Assembly (NCBI GenBank): GCA_030594935.1
Contig: JAUVEE010000033.1
Location: 1-7,257, forward strand
Direction of reading: 5' to 3'
From: a bacterium
Lineage (GTDB): Bacteria; Patescibacteriota; Minisyncoccia; Minisyncoccales; JAGLPU01
DNA: 7,257 bases
In this document: piece by piece, positions 1 to 5,360 of the stretch
Position numbering within the stretch: position 1 is the stretch's first letter
Layout of the letters: each line of letters begins with the position of its first letter
The notes under the pieces: model-generated
Seen by the model: only the letters and a program-made list of their open reading frames with translations
What the model was told of the DNA's origin: nothing
Databases searched by the model: none
Translations under genes and position numbers: made by a program

Positions 1-2
1 AA

Positions 3-848
3 CTGCTTGATTTAAAGCTTTCCAATGATTCCAAAAGAATTCTGCTTAAGCTGGGTTTGAAAGAACAGATAAAATACTTTATCGTGGACTTGAGCCGGCC
101 GACAGCCAGCTTGATATTTCTTGATTTCTTGTCCCCGATAACAGAAGCGGTAAATTTTAATCCTCAGAATTCATTAAAAATATTCTTTTTAGAAGGAGGA
201 AAGTTCTATCAAACCGATTTAACCACCCGGCAAAGATCATTATTGTCGGAAAAAATACTAATTTATCAAACTTCAGGAAAAGACCTTTATTATCTCAATA
301 AGTCAGGGTATCTTTACAGCAGCGATCTAGCCGCGCAGTCCGAGAAAAAATTATCGGTTTTGCCTTTTGTTCTGGAAACAGAGATCAACCATAGTTTGAA
401 AATTCTAAACGACCGCGTTTTCTTAAAAGAAGGAGAGATCGCTTATTATTTCAATCCTTCTTCAAAATCTTTTGTCGAACTGGCCAAATCAGTGAATCTT
501 TTAAAAATCTCTCCTGATAATAAGAAGATCGCTTATGCCAATAACCACGAAATTTGGCTTTATTTCCCGGAAGACATTCAAGAACAGCCAGCCAGGCAAG
601 CAAATACTTCTTTGTTCTTGACTCGCTTTTCGGAAGAAATAAGCCGGGTTTTTTGGCTTAACTCCCATTACCTGATATTCAATAACGGCAGTAATATTAA
701 AGTGGCTGAAATTGACGACCGGGACAAAATAAATATCCACGATTTAGCTGAATTTAAAGAAGTAAACTTCCTTTTTAGTTCTGACAATAAAAAACTGTAT
801 CTTCTTAGTAAAGGAATTCTCTATCAATCAGAAAAGATTATAGAATAA
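3..848 (+). CDS. C-terminal beta-propeller part of a probable PEGA-domain protein (5' end outside window)
   Basis: The frame is open from the first bases of the window, with no stop before the first possible start (a TTG at 57), and the residues upstream of 57 continue the same protein style. I therefore read it as a 5'-truncated gene with 281 visible codons rather than one starting at 57. The protein shows irregular repeats of beta-propeller type. Short strands alternate with polar turns, and there is a PD40/WD40-like blade containing ISPDNKKIAYA followed by EIWLYF. Tyr, Phe, Leu and Lys are abundant and no catalytic motif is visible. From memory, Parcubacteria carry proteins with an N-terminal signal anchor and PEGA domain followed by a very similar propeller, including LTRFSEEI, WLNSHYLIF and EIDDRDKIN-like segments; that N-terminal part would lie outside the window. 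An envelope or surface role is inferred only. No clear terminator follows the TAA stop, and the next + strand gene has its own promoter 16 nt downstream. Confidence 0.75.
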   Translation: MLDLKLSNDSKRILLKLGLKEQIKYFIVDLSRPTASLIFLDFLSPITEAVNFNPQNSLKIFFLEGGKFYQTDLTTRQRSLLSEKILIYQTSGKDLYYLNKSGYLYSSDLAAQSEKKLSVLPFVLETEINHSLKILNDRVFLKEGEIAYYFNPSSKSFVELAKSVNLLKISPDNKKIAYANNHEIWLYFPEDIQEQPARQANTSLFLTRFSEEISRVFWLNSHYLIFNNGSNIKVAEIDDRDKINIHDLAEFKEVNFLFSSDNKKLYLLSKGILYQSEKIIE

Positions 849-863
849 TAAATTGCTTTTTAA

Positions 864-892
864 TTGACAAATTAACTTTGGTGTGTTATAAG
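864..892 (+). promoter_or_regulatory. Sigma70-type promoter for the HEAT-like gene
   Basis: A perfect -35 hexamer TTGACA (864-869) is followed by a 17-nt spacer and TATAAG (887-892), which matches the -10 consensus at five of six positions. It lies in the gap after the propeller gene stop and upstream of the 938 start. Initiation is expected near 898-900, giving a leader of about 40 nt. This is the best promoter match I found in the window. It has no experimental support, and A/T-rich DNA produces chance matches, but hexamers, spacing and position all agree. Confidence 0.7.
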
Positions 893-927
893 GAGAAGCG
901 ACGATTAGTTCGTTGATATAAGAATAA

Positions 928-934
928 AGGTGAT
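928..934 (+). promoter_or_regulatory. Ribosome binding site of the HEAT-like gene
   Basis: AGGTGAT is a seven-base match to the usual complement of the 16S rRNA 3' end (AAAGGAGGTGATC), ending three bases before the ATG at 938. It fixes that ATG as the start. It stands out because none of the nine translation and transcription genes on the opposite strand has a comparable site. Confidence 0.75.
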
Positions 935-937
935 GCT

Positions 938-1390
938 ATGGGAACGGAAAGAGAAATATTGGAAGATATTATCGGAAAGATTTTAAGCGCTGAACCGGAA
1001 AAAGTGTGTGAAATCACATACAAGCACAGAAAACAGCTGGCCGGAGACCCGTTTTTCATTATAAGAAAACTTTTGTGGTTGCAAGATAAGAAGAAAATAG
1101 AAGAAAAGCAGATAGCTGTTCTTTTCTTAACAGATATCATCGGAAAAAATCCAAGAGCACAAGATCTTAGATTTCTTGAAAAAATACTATTATGGGATGA
1201 AACCAATCATGCCATAAGAGGCAATTTATTGAGAGCTATCAAAACTATTGGGAAAGCCTCAAGTATTCCTATTATTGAGGAATATAAAGAGAAGGAAGGA
1301 ACAAATTTTTCCGATAGAGATAAGGAAGAAGCAGAAACAATTATTAAACACTTGAAGAGCAGTCTCGCGACTGCTCCCTCTTTTTTATAA
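938..1390 (+). CDS. Small HEAT-repeat-like protein of unknown function
   Basis: This encodes 150 residues with no signal peptide or membrane segment, so it is probably cytoplasmic. The composition is rich in Lys, Glu, Ile and Leu, and the whole chain looks alpha-helical. The clearest unit is residues 91-118, where IRGNLLRAIKTIG followed by SIPIIEEY resembles one HEAT repeat (paired helices with a conserved small residue and a Pro at the start of the second helix). Residues 55-90 may form another pair. No catalytic motif is visible. HEAT proteins usually act as binding scaffolds, but the partner here is unknown. It has its own promoter and ribosome binding site and so looks like a single-gene unit. 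It converges on rpsI with 32 nt between the stops. Its last ten residues (SSLATAPSFL) are encoded by the terminator stem-loop and T-run. That tail is probably a by-product of terminator overlap, not a functional segment. The gene looks real, but the function is not recognised. Confidence 0.75.
   Translation: MGTEREILEDIIGKILSAEPEKVCEITYKHRKQLAGDPFFIIRKLLWLQDKKKIEEKQIAVLFLTDIIGKNPRAQDLRFLEKILLWDETNHAIRGNLLRAIKTIGKASSIPIIEEYKEKEGTNFSDRDKEEAETIIKHLKSSLATAPSFL
1357..1386 (+). terminator. Rho-independent terminator inside the end of the HEAT-like gene
   Basis: An uninterrupted 8-bp stem pairs GAGCAGTC (1357-1364) with GACTGCTC (1369-1376) around a TCGC loop. It is followed by CCTC and six T residues (1381-1386). 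The stop codon lies after the T-run at 1388-1390, so the terminator overlaps the coding sequence. The GC-rich stem and U-tract fit intrinsic termination on the + strand. Confidence 0.75.
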
Positions 1391-1414
1391 AACAAAAGCA
1401 GCCTAACGGCTGCT
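1390..1414 (-). terminator. Rho-independent terminator after rpsI
   Basis: Read on the - strand, AGCAGCC (1414-1408) pairs with GGCTGCT (1403-1397) as a 7-bp stem with a GTTA loop. The T-rich tract TTTGTTTT follows. It begins 8 nt after the rpsI TAA and would end the whole ribosomal operon transcript. On the + strand the same stem is followed by CTCTTTCTTT, so it could also back up the + strand terminator, though less well. Confidence 0.75.
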
Positions 1415-1422
1415 CTCTTTCT

Positions 1423-1992
1423 TTATCTCTTCTTCCATTGTGGGGCTCTGCGAGCTCTTTTGAGGCCGAATTTCTTCCTTTCCCTCATCCGAGGGTCTCG
1501 AGTTAAATGGCCGGCTTTTTTAAGTCTTTTGCGGAAATCCTGATTAAATCTGACCAAGGCTCTGGCAATGGCGTGTCTGACTGCTTCTGCCTGGGCAAAG
1601 GTTCCTCCTCCTTTTACTTTGACTGAAACTCTGAATTTATCAAAGCACTTCATCTTTTCCAAAGAAGCGGTAATGGTCTGCTGCAGTTCAGGAATAGTGA
1701 AATATGATTTATAGGGCTTGTCATTGATCAATATCTCCTTGTCCCCCCTGGTCCAGATTCTTACTCTGGCTGTGGCTGTTTTTCTGCGGCCGATTGTTTC
1801 AATGTATTTTTTTGATTTAGCGGACAATCCTTCTTCTCCTGATTCTTCCTCAGTTATTTCAAGAACCTTTTCCTCTTGAGGAATTTCAGGACTGACTTCA
1901 ACAGGTTTCTTGGCCGCTTTTTTCTTAGCCACTGGTTTTTTGACTTCTTTTTTAGCTGTTGGCTTTTTAGTTGTAGTTTTTTTCTCTTCCAC
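1423..1992 (-). CDS. rpsI: Ribosomal protein S9 with long lysine-rich N-terminal extension
   Basis: S9 is a small-subunit protein whose C-terminal tail reaches toward the P-site tRNA. The S9 core starts around residue 63. It contains the hallmark GRRKTATARVRIW (68-80), GGGTFAQAEAVRHAIARAL, LTRDPRMRERKKFG, and the conserved basic end finishing in QWKKR. The protein has 189 residues against roughly 130 for a typical bacterial S9. The excess is an N-terminal segment with KKP recurring at 9-11, 18-20 and 28-30, followed by an acidic stretch at about 39-54. The start is GTG at 1990-1992, because no ATG fits in frame and the extension stays open back to it. An A-run precedes the start and there is no Shine-Dalgarno site. 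It follows rplM by 21 nt, the universal L13-S9 pairing, and is the last gene of the operon. The core identity is certain; the exact start is less so. Confidence 0.95.
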   Translation of the reverse strand: MEEKKTTTKKPTAKKEVKKPVAKKKAAKKPVEVSPEIPQEEKVLEITEEESGEEGLSAKSKKYIETIGRRKTATARVRIWTRGDKEILINDKPYKSYFTIPELQQTITASLEKMKCFDKFRVSVKVKGGGTFAQAEAVRHAIARALVRFNQDFRKRLKKAGHLTRDPRMRERKKFGLKRARRAPQWKKR

Positions 1993-2013
1993 TTTTTTTT
2001 AAATATTAATTAA

Positions 2014-2361
2014 TTATTCAAATTTTAACCGTTTTATCTGCTCCGGGCGCAGTTTATTTTTCTGCAGCATTCCGTAAACCGCTTTCTTTAAAACTTCTTT
2101 GGGGTCTCGGGCAAAAAGCCTTTCCAAAGGAGTTTTTTTCATTCCGCCCAAATATCCCGAATGATGATAATAAATCTTTTGTTCCGCTTTCTTGCCGCTG
2201 AATTTCATTTGAGCAACATTAGTGATAACGACAAAATCCCCCAAATCCTGATTAGGAACATAGTTGGGGTTGTTTTTTCCCCGCAGCAAAGCGGAAACAT
2301 CCACCGCCAGTCTGCCTAAAATCTTGCCTGAAGCGTCAATTTTGTGTGTTTTGCGTTCCAT
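2014..2361 (-). CDS. rplM: Ribosomal protein L13 (compact form)
   Basis: L13 is a large-subunit protein that binds 23S rRNA early in assembly. Recognisable blocks are KIDASGKILGRLAVDVSALL (positions 7-26), a GDFVVITN segment, KIYYHHSGYLGG, and a late AVYGMLQKNKL helix. At 115 residues it is shorter than the 142 of E. coli. About a dozen residues are missing at the N-terminus, and the chain stops soon after KRLKFE, where E. coli continues for roughly 16 more. I recall short L13 forms in Patescibacteria. The ATG at 2359-2361 lies one base after the rplQ stop, so translation is probably coupled. The only sequence upstream is the TTAATTAATTAA that encodes the end of L17, so there is no Shine-Dalgarno site. 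Confidence 0.96.
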   Translation of the reverse strand: MERKTHKIDASGKILGRLAVDVSALLRGKNNPNYVPNQDLGDFVVITNVAQMKFSGKKAEQKIYYHHSGYLGGMKKTPLERLFARDPKEVLKKAVYGMLQKNKLRPEQIKRLKFE

Positions 2362-2362
2362 T

Positions 2363-2722
2363 TTAATTAATTAATTCTATTATCGCCATTTTTGCTCCGT
2401 CTGACGCTCTTTGGCCTAATTTAATTATTCTGGTGTATCCCCCTTGTTTTTCTTTATATTTCGGAGCGATTTCCGTCATTATCTTTTTTACCAGATCCGC
2501 TGAAAAGAAGCGAGCCAGCATTCTGCGTTTGCTTATATCATCTCTGTCTTTCTTGTTGGCGGCAGTGATAAACTTTTCAATCAAAGGCTGAATTTCTTTA
2601 GCCCGGCTTTCAGTGGTTTTAATCTTATTGTGCAAAACCAAACCGCGAAGCAATGCTTTGAAAAAAGCCTTCCTTTGATCTCTTTTTCTATTGAATTTTT
2701 TGCCTTTGGTTCGTTTGCGCAT
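2363..2722 (-). CDS. rplQ: Ribosomal protein L17
   Basis: L17 sits near the exit-tunnel side of the large subunit. The 119-residue chain has the family pattern: a basic start (MRKRTKGKKFNRKRDQRKA), then LLRGLVLHNKIKTTESRAKEIQPLIEK, which matches the conserved helix with the TTxxRAKE motif. The C-terminal sheet region contains GGYTRIIKLGQRASDGAKMAIIEL. The length is normal for bacterial L17. It follows rpoA by six bases (AGAAAG), in the usual alpha-operon order. Those bases are the nearest thing to a ribosome binding site and are weak. The stop overlaps the A/T-rich repeat that leads into rplM. Confidence 0.97.
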   Translation of the reverse strand: MRKRTKGKKFNRKRDQRKAFFKALLRGLVLHNKIKTTESRAKEIQPLIEKFITAANKKDRDDISKRRMLARFFSADLVKKIMTEIAPKYKEKQGGYTRIIKLGQRASDGAKMAIIELIN

Positions 2723-2728
2723 CTTTCT

Positions 2729-3646
2729 TTATTTTAAGCTTAGTTCTATTTTTTTTAAGGCTTTCTTGATTTCTTTTATTCCTTTTTCTCCCATTCCTTC
2801 CAGCTCCAGCAGGGTTTTTTCATCTTTTTTAGCCAGGCCCCCGGCAGTCTTGATACTGCCGCTTGCCAAAGCGTTAACGGTTCTGTTGGAAAGCTTTAGA
2901 TCTTCCACTTTGGTTTTGGTTAGGTCTTCTTTCTCTTCTTTTGGCTTAACCTGTTTTTTTGTTTCCTTGAAAGTGCCGGCGAATAAAGAATAATGATTCT
3001 GCAGGGTTTCTGACGCTTGAACAAAAGCTTCGGTCGGAGTGATGGTTCCGTCTGTTTCCACCGTTAATATCAACCGGTCAAAATTAATCCTGTCTCCCAC
3101 TCTCATGTTTTCCACTTTATAGCTTATTTTCCGAACCGGAGTAAAAATGGCGTCCAAAGCGATCACTCCCACGGCCAGCTTATCTTTTTTTCTTCTTTCC
3201 ACCAGTTCATAACCAAGCCCTTTCTCCACCACGATTTCCAGTTGCACTTCCGTTTTTTTATCGGTTATAGTAAGAATACGGGCATCTTTGTTTATCAGTT
3301 CTATTTGGCTGGGCAGTTTAAAATCCGAACCGGTTACTTCTTTTTCTCCTTTTATTGTTAATTGAGCTTTTTGCGGTTCGTCGCTGTGCATTTTAAATCT
3401 AAGCTGTTTTAAATTCATTAAAATAGAAACCACGTCTTCTTCGACTCCGGCCATTGTGGAAAACTCGTGCTGAATACCTTTAATCTTTACTTCCGTGATA
3501 GCGGCTCCCGATAAGGAAGAAAGCAAAGCCCGGCGCAAGCTATTTCCAATAGTTGTTCCGTAGCCGGGATACAGAGCTTCAATTTCAAAAGTAGCCTGAT
3601 TATTTTTTTCTTCTATTATTTTGGGGCTGAGAGGTAAAGGAATCAT
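2729..3646 (-). CDS. rpoA: DNA-directed RNA polymerase subunit alpha
   Basis: Alpha dimerises to nucleate assembly of RNA polymerase, and its C-terminal domain contacts promoter DNA and regulators. The 305-residue chain has both domains. In the N-terminal domain, PGYGTTIGNSLRRALLSS (27-44) is the dimerisation and assembly helix, and GIQHEFSTMAGVEEDVVSI (57-75) is the second conserved block. A charged Lys/Glu linker spans about 225-245. The C-terminal helix-hairpin-helix domain (246-305) starts with KVEDLKLSNRTVNAL. Arg255 and Asn258 correspond to the DNA-binding Arg265 and Asn268 of E. coli. Gly286 and Lys288 match a second DNA-contact loop, where E. coli Ser299 is replaced by Gly. It is somewhat shorter than the E. 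coli protein (329). The ATG context is CTTAAAATTATG with no Shine-Dalgarno site. It lies 59 nt after rpsD, one of the two widest gaps in the cluster. Confidence 0.98.
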   Translation of the reverse strand: MIPLPLSPKIIEEKNNQATFEIEALYPGYGTTIGNSLRRALLSSLSGAAITEVKIKGIQHEFSTMAGVEEDVVSILMNLKQLRFKMHSDEPQKAQLTIKGEKEVTGSDFKLPSQIELINKDARILTITDKKTEVQLEIVVEKGLGYELVERRKKDKLAVGVIALDAIFTPVRKISYKVENMRVGDRINFDRLILTVETDGTITPTEAFVQASETLQNHYSLFAGTFKETKKQVKPKEEKEDLTKTKVEDLKLSNRTVNALASGSIKTAGGLAKKDEKTLLELEGMGEKGIKEIKKALKKIELSLK

Positions 3647-3705
3647 AATTTTAAGTTGAAGACATCAGTAAAGGAGTACTAATGCTCCACACCTTTAATT
3701 TTATT

Positions 3706-4335
3706 TTATCGTGAATAATATTCAAAAATTGTTGATACTTCTGCCGGAGGAAGCGCTTCCTCAGTTGAGGCGGAGCCGATTATCTCGGCTTCAAGCTTTT
3801 CCTTGTCAAGCTTAATCCAGACAGGAGGTTCGTATTTTTTTAAATCCTTAGCCAAATTTTCAAAAACCGGCTTTTTTTGCGAACCGGGGTTAAGGCTGAT
3901 TTTATCACCCTTTGTTAACCGATAAGAAGGAATGTTCACTCTTTTGCCGTTGACATAAAAATGATAATGGGAAATCAATTGCCGAGCCTTGGGCCGGGAA
4001 GCTGCCCATCCCAGGCGGAAAATCACATTATCAAAACGGCTTTCCAGTTTTTGAATCAATAATAGAACCGGATTTTTGGCTTTGGCTTTTTCCGCTAAAA
4101 CAGCCTTTACGTAATTGGAAAACTGCTTTTCGCTTAAATTATACCAATTTTTCAATTTCTGTTTTTCCGCCAATTCTTTTCCGTATTCAGACATATTGCT
4201 TCTTCGCTTCTTGCTTGGTTCTCCCGGCGCGTAAGGCTTCTTTATCATGGCGCATTTAGGCGTCATGCAGCGATCTCCTTTTAAAAAGAGCTTAGTTCCT
4301 AAACGGCGGCAAATTTTACATTTGTTGTTTTGCAT
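3706..4335 (-). CDS. rpsD: Ribosomal protein S4, zinc-binding form
   Basis: S4 is a primary 16S rRNA binder that nucleates the body of the small subunit, and in many bacteria it regulates its own operon. The reading frame is open to an ATG at 4399-4401, but that lies inside rpsK, and the 22 extra residues are not S4-like. I place the start at the ATG 4333-4335 (MQNNKCKICRR), four bases after the rpsK stop, giving 209 residues, normal for the family. Cys6, Cys9, Cys23 and Cys28 form the zinc-ribbon pattern (C-x2-C-x13-C-x4-C) of the C+ type S4. The S4 RNA-binding domain (about 98-160) contains ESRFDNVIFRLGWA, SRPKARQLISHYHFYVNGK and KGDKISL. The start context TAAAATTATG has no Shine-Dalgarno site, which suggests coupling to rpsK. 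Confidence 0.97.
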   Translation of the reverse strand: MQNNKCKICRRLGTKLFLKGDRCMTPKCAMIKKPYAPGEPSKKRRSNMSEYGKELAEKQKLKNWYNLSEKQFSNYVKAVLAEKAKAKNPVLLLIQKLESRFDNVIFRLGWAASRPKARQLISHYHFYVNGKRVNIPSYRLTKGDKISLNPGSQKKPVFENLAKDLKKYEPPVWIKLDKEKLEAEIIGSASTEEALPPAEVSTIFEYYSR

Positions 4336-4339
4336 AATT

Positions 4340-4792
4340 TTATACTCTTCTTGGTTTCTTGGGACGGCACCCGTTATGAGGGATCGGAGTAACGTCTTCA
4401 ATAGACAGAATTGCCAAGCCCTTGGCAGCCAATGACCTGATAGCCGATTCCCGGCCTCCGCCTATCCCTTTGACCAAGACATGCACTTCTTTTATTCCTA
4501 TCTTTTCGGCGACCCTGACAACATTCTCGGTCACTTTGGAAGCGGCGAAAGGAGTGGCTTTTTTTGAGCCCTTAAAGCCAATAGAGCCGGCGCTGCTCCA
4601 AGTCAAAACATTTCCTTGAGTATCGGTCAAAGTTATCAAAGTGTTGTTATATGAAGAAGAAATATAGACCCTTCCGCTTTGCATCCTAGAGGAAGTTTTG
4701 GCTGTTTTTTCTTTTTTCAAAATATTGTCAATCTTTTCTCTCTCTTTGACAAGTTCTTCTTCGCTTTTTGCTATAATGCGTTTCTTTCCCAT
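4340..4792 (-). CDS. rpsK: Ribosomal protein S11
   Basis: S11 lies on the platform of the small subunit near the mRNA exit. The core from about residue 37 is typical: GRVYISSSYNNTLITLTDTQ, WSSAGSIGFKGSKKATPFAA, VLVKGIGGGRESAIRSL, and the strongly conserved end DVTPIPHNGCRPKKPRRV. The total is 150 residues against 129 in E. coli. The excess is a highly charged N-terminal helix-like segment (Lys/Glu-rich, about residues 1-36). An internal Met37 could start a short core-only form, but I prefer the ATG at 4790-4792 because it follows rpsM by only six bases. Those six bases read TATAAT; there is no Shine-Dalgarno site. It lies between S13 and S4, as in most bacteria. Confidence 0.97.
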   Translation of the reverse strand: MGKKRIIAKSEEELVKEREKIDNILKKEKTAKTSSRMQSGRVYISSSYNNTLITLTDTQGNVLTWSSAGSIGFKGSKKATPFAASKVTENVVRVAEKIGIKEVHVLVKGIGGGRESAIRSLAAKGLAILSIEDVTPIPHNGCRPKKPRRV

Positions 4793-4798
4793 ATTATA

Positions 4799-5188
4799 TT
4801 ATTTAGGACCGGGAGCAGCTTTTCTTCCTGAACCCACTGTTCTCCTGGTGTTTCCTCTTACGGTTCTATTATTAGTTTTTGTTCTTTGCCCTCTGACCGG
4901 CAGTTTTTTCACATGGCGCGTTCCTTTCCAGCAATTAATGTCTTTCAGTCTTTTCACGGCCATCATTCTGTCTTTCTTGAGCTCTCCTTCAATCGTGTTA
5001 TTCTTGACGATTATTTCCTTCAAGCGGTTGATTTCTTCAGAAGTCAATTTAGCGGCTCTAACATTGGGATCGATCTTTCCCTCCGCCAAAATTTTATTGC
5101 TGGAAACACGGCCGATTCCGTAGATATAGGTCAAAGCGATTTCTATTCGTTTGTTGTCAGGGATATTGACTCCCGCGATACGTGGCAT
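4799..5188 (-). CDS. rpsM: Ribosomal protein S13
   Basis: S13 is in the head of the small subunit, forms the intersubunit bridge to L5 and contacts the P-site tRNA through its basic tail. The 129-residue protein begins MPRIAGVNIPDNKRIEIALTY and has the YGIGRVSSNKIL helix-hairpin-helix. It ends with the conserved GTRHVKKLPVRGQRTKTNNR block and a basic tail finishing in RKAAPGPK. It is slightly longer than E. coli S13 (118), mostly in the tail. The ATG at 5186-5188 is preceded by TTTTAATT, with no Shine-Dalgarno site. It follows rpmJ after a 55-nt spacer that holds two inverted repeats. It is the first gene of the classic alpha-operon block. Confidence 0.97.
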   Translation of the reverse strand: MPRIAGVNIPDNKRIEIALTYIYGIGRVSSNKILAEGKIDPNVRAAKLTSEEINRLKEIIVKNNTIEGELKKDRMMAVKRLKDINCWKGTRHVKKLPVRGQRTKTNNRTVRGNTRRTVGSGRKAAPGPK

Positions 5189-5201
5189 AATTAAAATTCA
5201 C

Positions 5202-5218
5202 AATCAAAACAATTGATT
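5202..5218 (-). repeat. Inverted repeat close upstream of rpsM
   Basis: AATCAA (5202-5207) and TTGATT (5213-5218) form a 6-bp perfect inverted repeat with a 5-nt loop, ending 14 nt upstream of the rpsM ATG. In the transcript it would lie just before the initiation region. It is A/T-rich, so the fold is weak, and chance is a reasonable explanation. Confidence 0.4.
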
Positions 5219-5224
5219 TTATTT

Positions 5225-5243
5225 AAGCTGTTTTTAACAGCTT
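5225..5243 (-). repeat. Perfect 8-bp hairpin directly after rpmJ stop
   Basis: AAGCTGTT (5225-5232) and AACAGCTT (5236-5243) form a perfect 8-bp stem with a 3-nt loop that starts at the base following the rpmJ TAA. On the - strand the sequence after it is AAATAAAATC, with no T-run, so it does not look like a strong rho-independent terminator. It could be an attenuator, a processing or stability hairpin, or part of a ribosomal-protein binding site upstream of rpsM. Confidence 0.6.
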
Positions 5244-5360
5244 TTATCCTTGTCTTTGTTTGTGTTTGGGATTTTTTTTACAAATTATATAAACTCGTCC
5301 TCTTCTGCGGACGCTTTTACAATCTCGACAAATTTTTTTTACAGATGCTTGTACTTTCAT
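5244..5360 (-). CDS. rpmJ: Ribosomal protein L36
   Basis: This is a 38-residue gene between infA and rpsM, its usual position. Translation reads MKVQASVKKICRDCKSV, then RRRGRVYIICKKNPKHKQRQG, matching the L36 family from end to end. Cys11, Cys14, Cys27 and His33 form the zinc-ribbon ligands (C-x2-C-x12-C-x5-H). L36 helps organise 23S rRNA near the base of the L7/L12 stalk and the central protuberance region. I chose the ATG at 5358-5360 because the family normally starts MKV. An in-frame TTG at 5386-5388, preceded by AGGAG, would add nine hydrophobic residues that L36 does not normally have. It starts 33 nt after the infA stop. The bases just before the ATG are A/T-rich (GTATTATT), with no close Shine-Dalgarno site. 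It is short enough for automatic gene callers to miss. Confidence 0.96.
   Translation of the reverse strand: MKVQASVKKICRDCKSVRRRGRVYIICKKNPKHKQRQG

Noticed and set aside
3671..3714. A + strand AAAGGAG-TACTA-ATG followed by a 10-codon frame in the rpsD-rpoA spacer.
   Set aside because: The frame stops at once inside rpsD antisense, has no promoter and no family resemblance. The SD-like string is more likely one arm of the spacer's inverted repeat.
4336..4401. Longer rpsD start at the ATG 4399-4401 adding 22 residues.
   Set aside because: It lies wholly in the rpsK 3' coding end, the added residues are not S4-like, and the ATG at 4333-4335 gives the family's normal start just before the zinc ribbon.
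4793..4798. TATAAT immediately before the rpsK start as a -10 element.
   Set aside because: No -35-like hexamer is found at 16-18 nt upstream (AAGCTG at 17). It fits better as part of the A/T-rich start context.
4698..5194. Overlapping + strand open frames of about 100-140 codons opposite rpsM and rpsK.
   Set aside because: They are antisense to well-identified ribosomal genes, are rich in Phe/Ser/Leu as expected from the complement of Lys-rich genes, and have no plausible initiation signals.
5225..5243. The hairpin after rpmJ as a rho-independent terminator of infA-rpmJ.
   Set aside because: The stem is A/T-containing and is followed by AAATAAAATC, not a T-run, on the transcribed strand.
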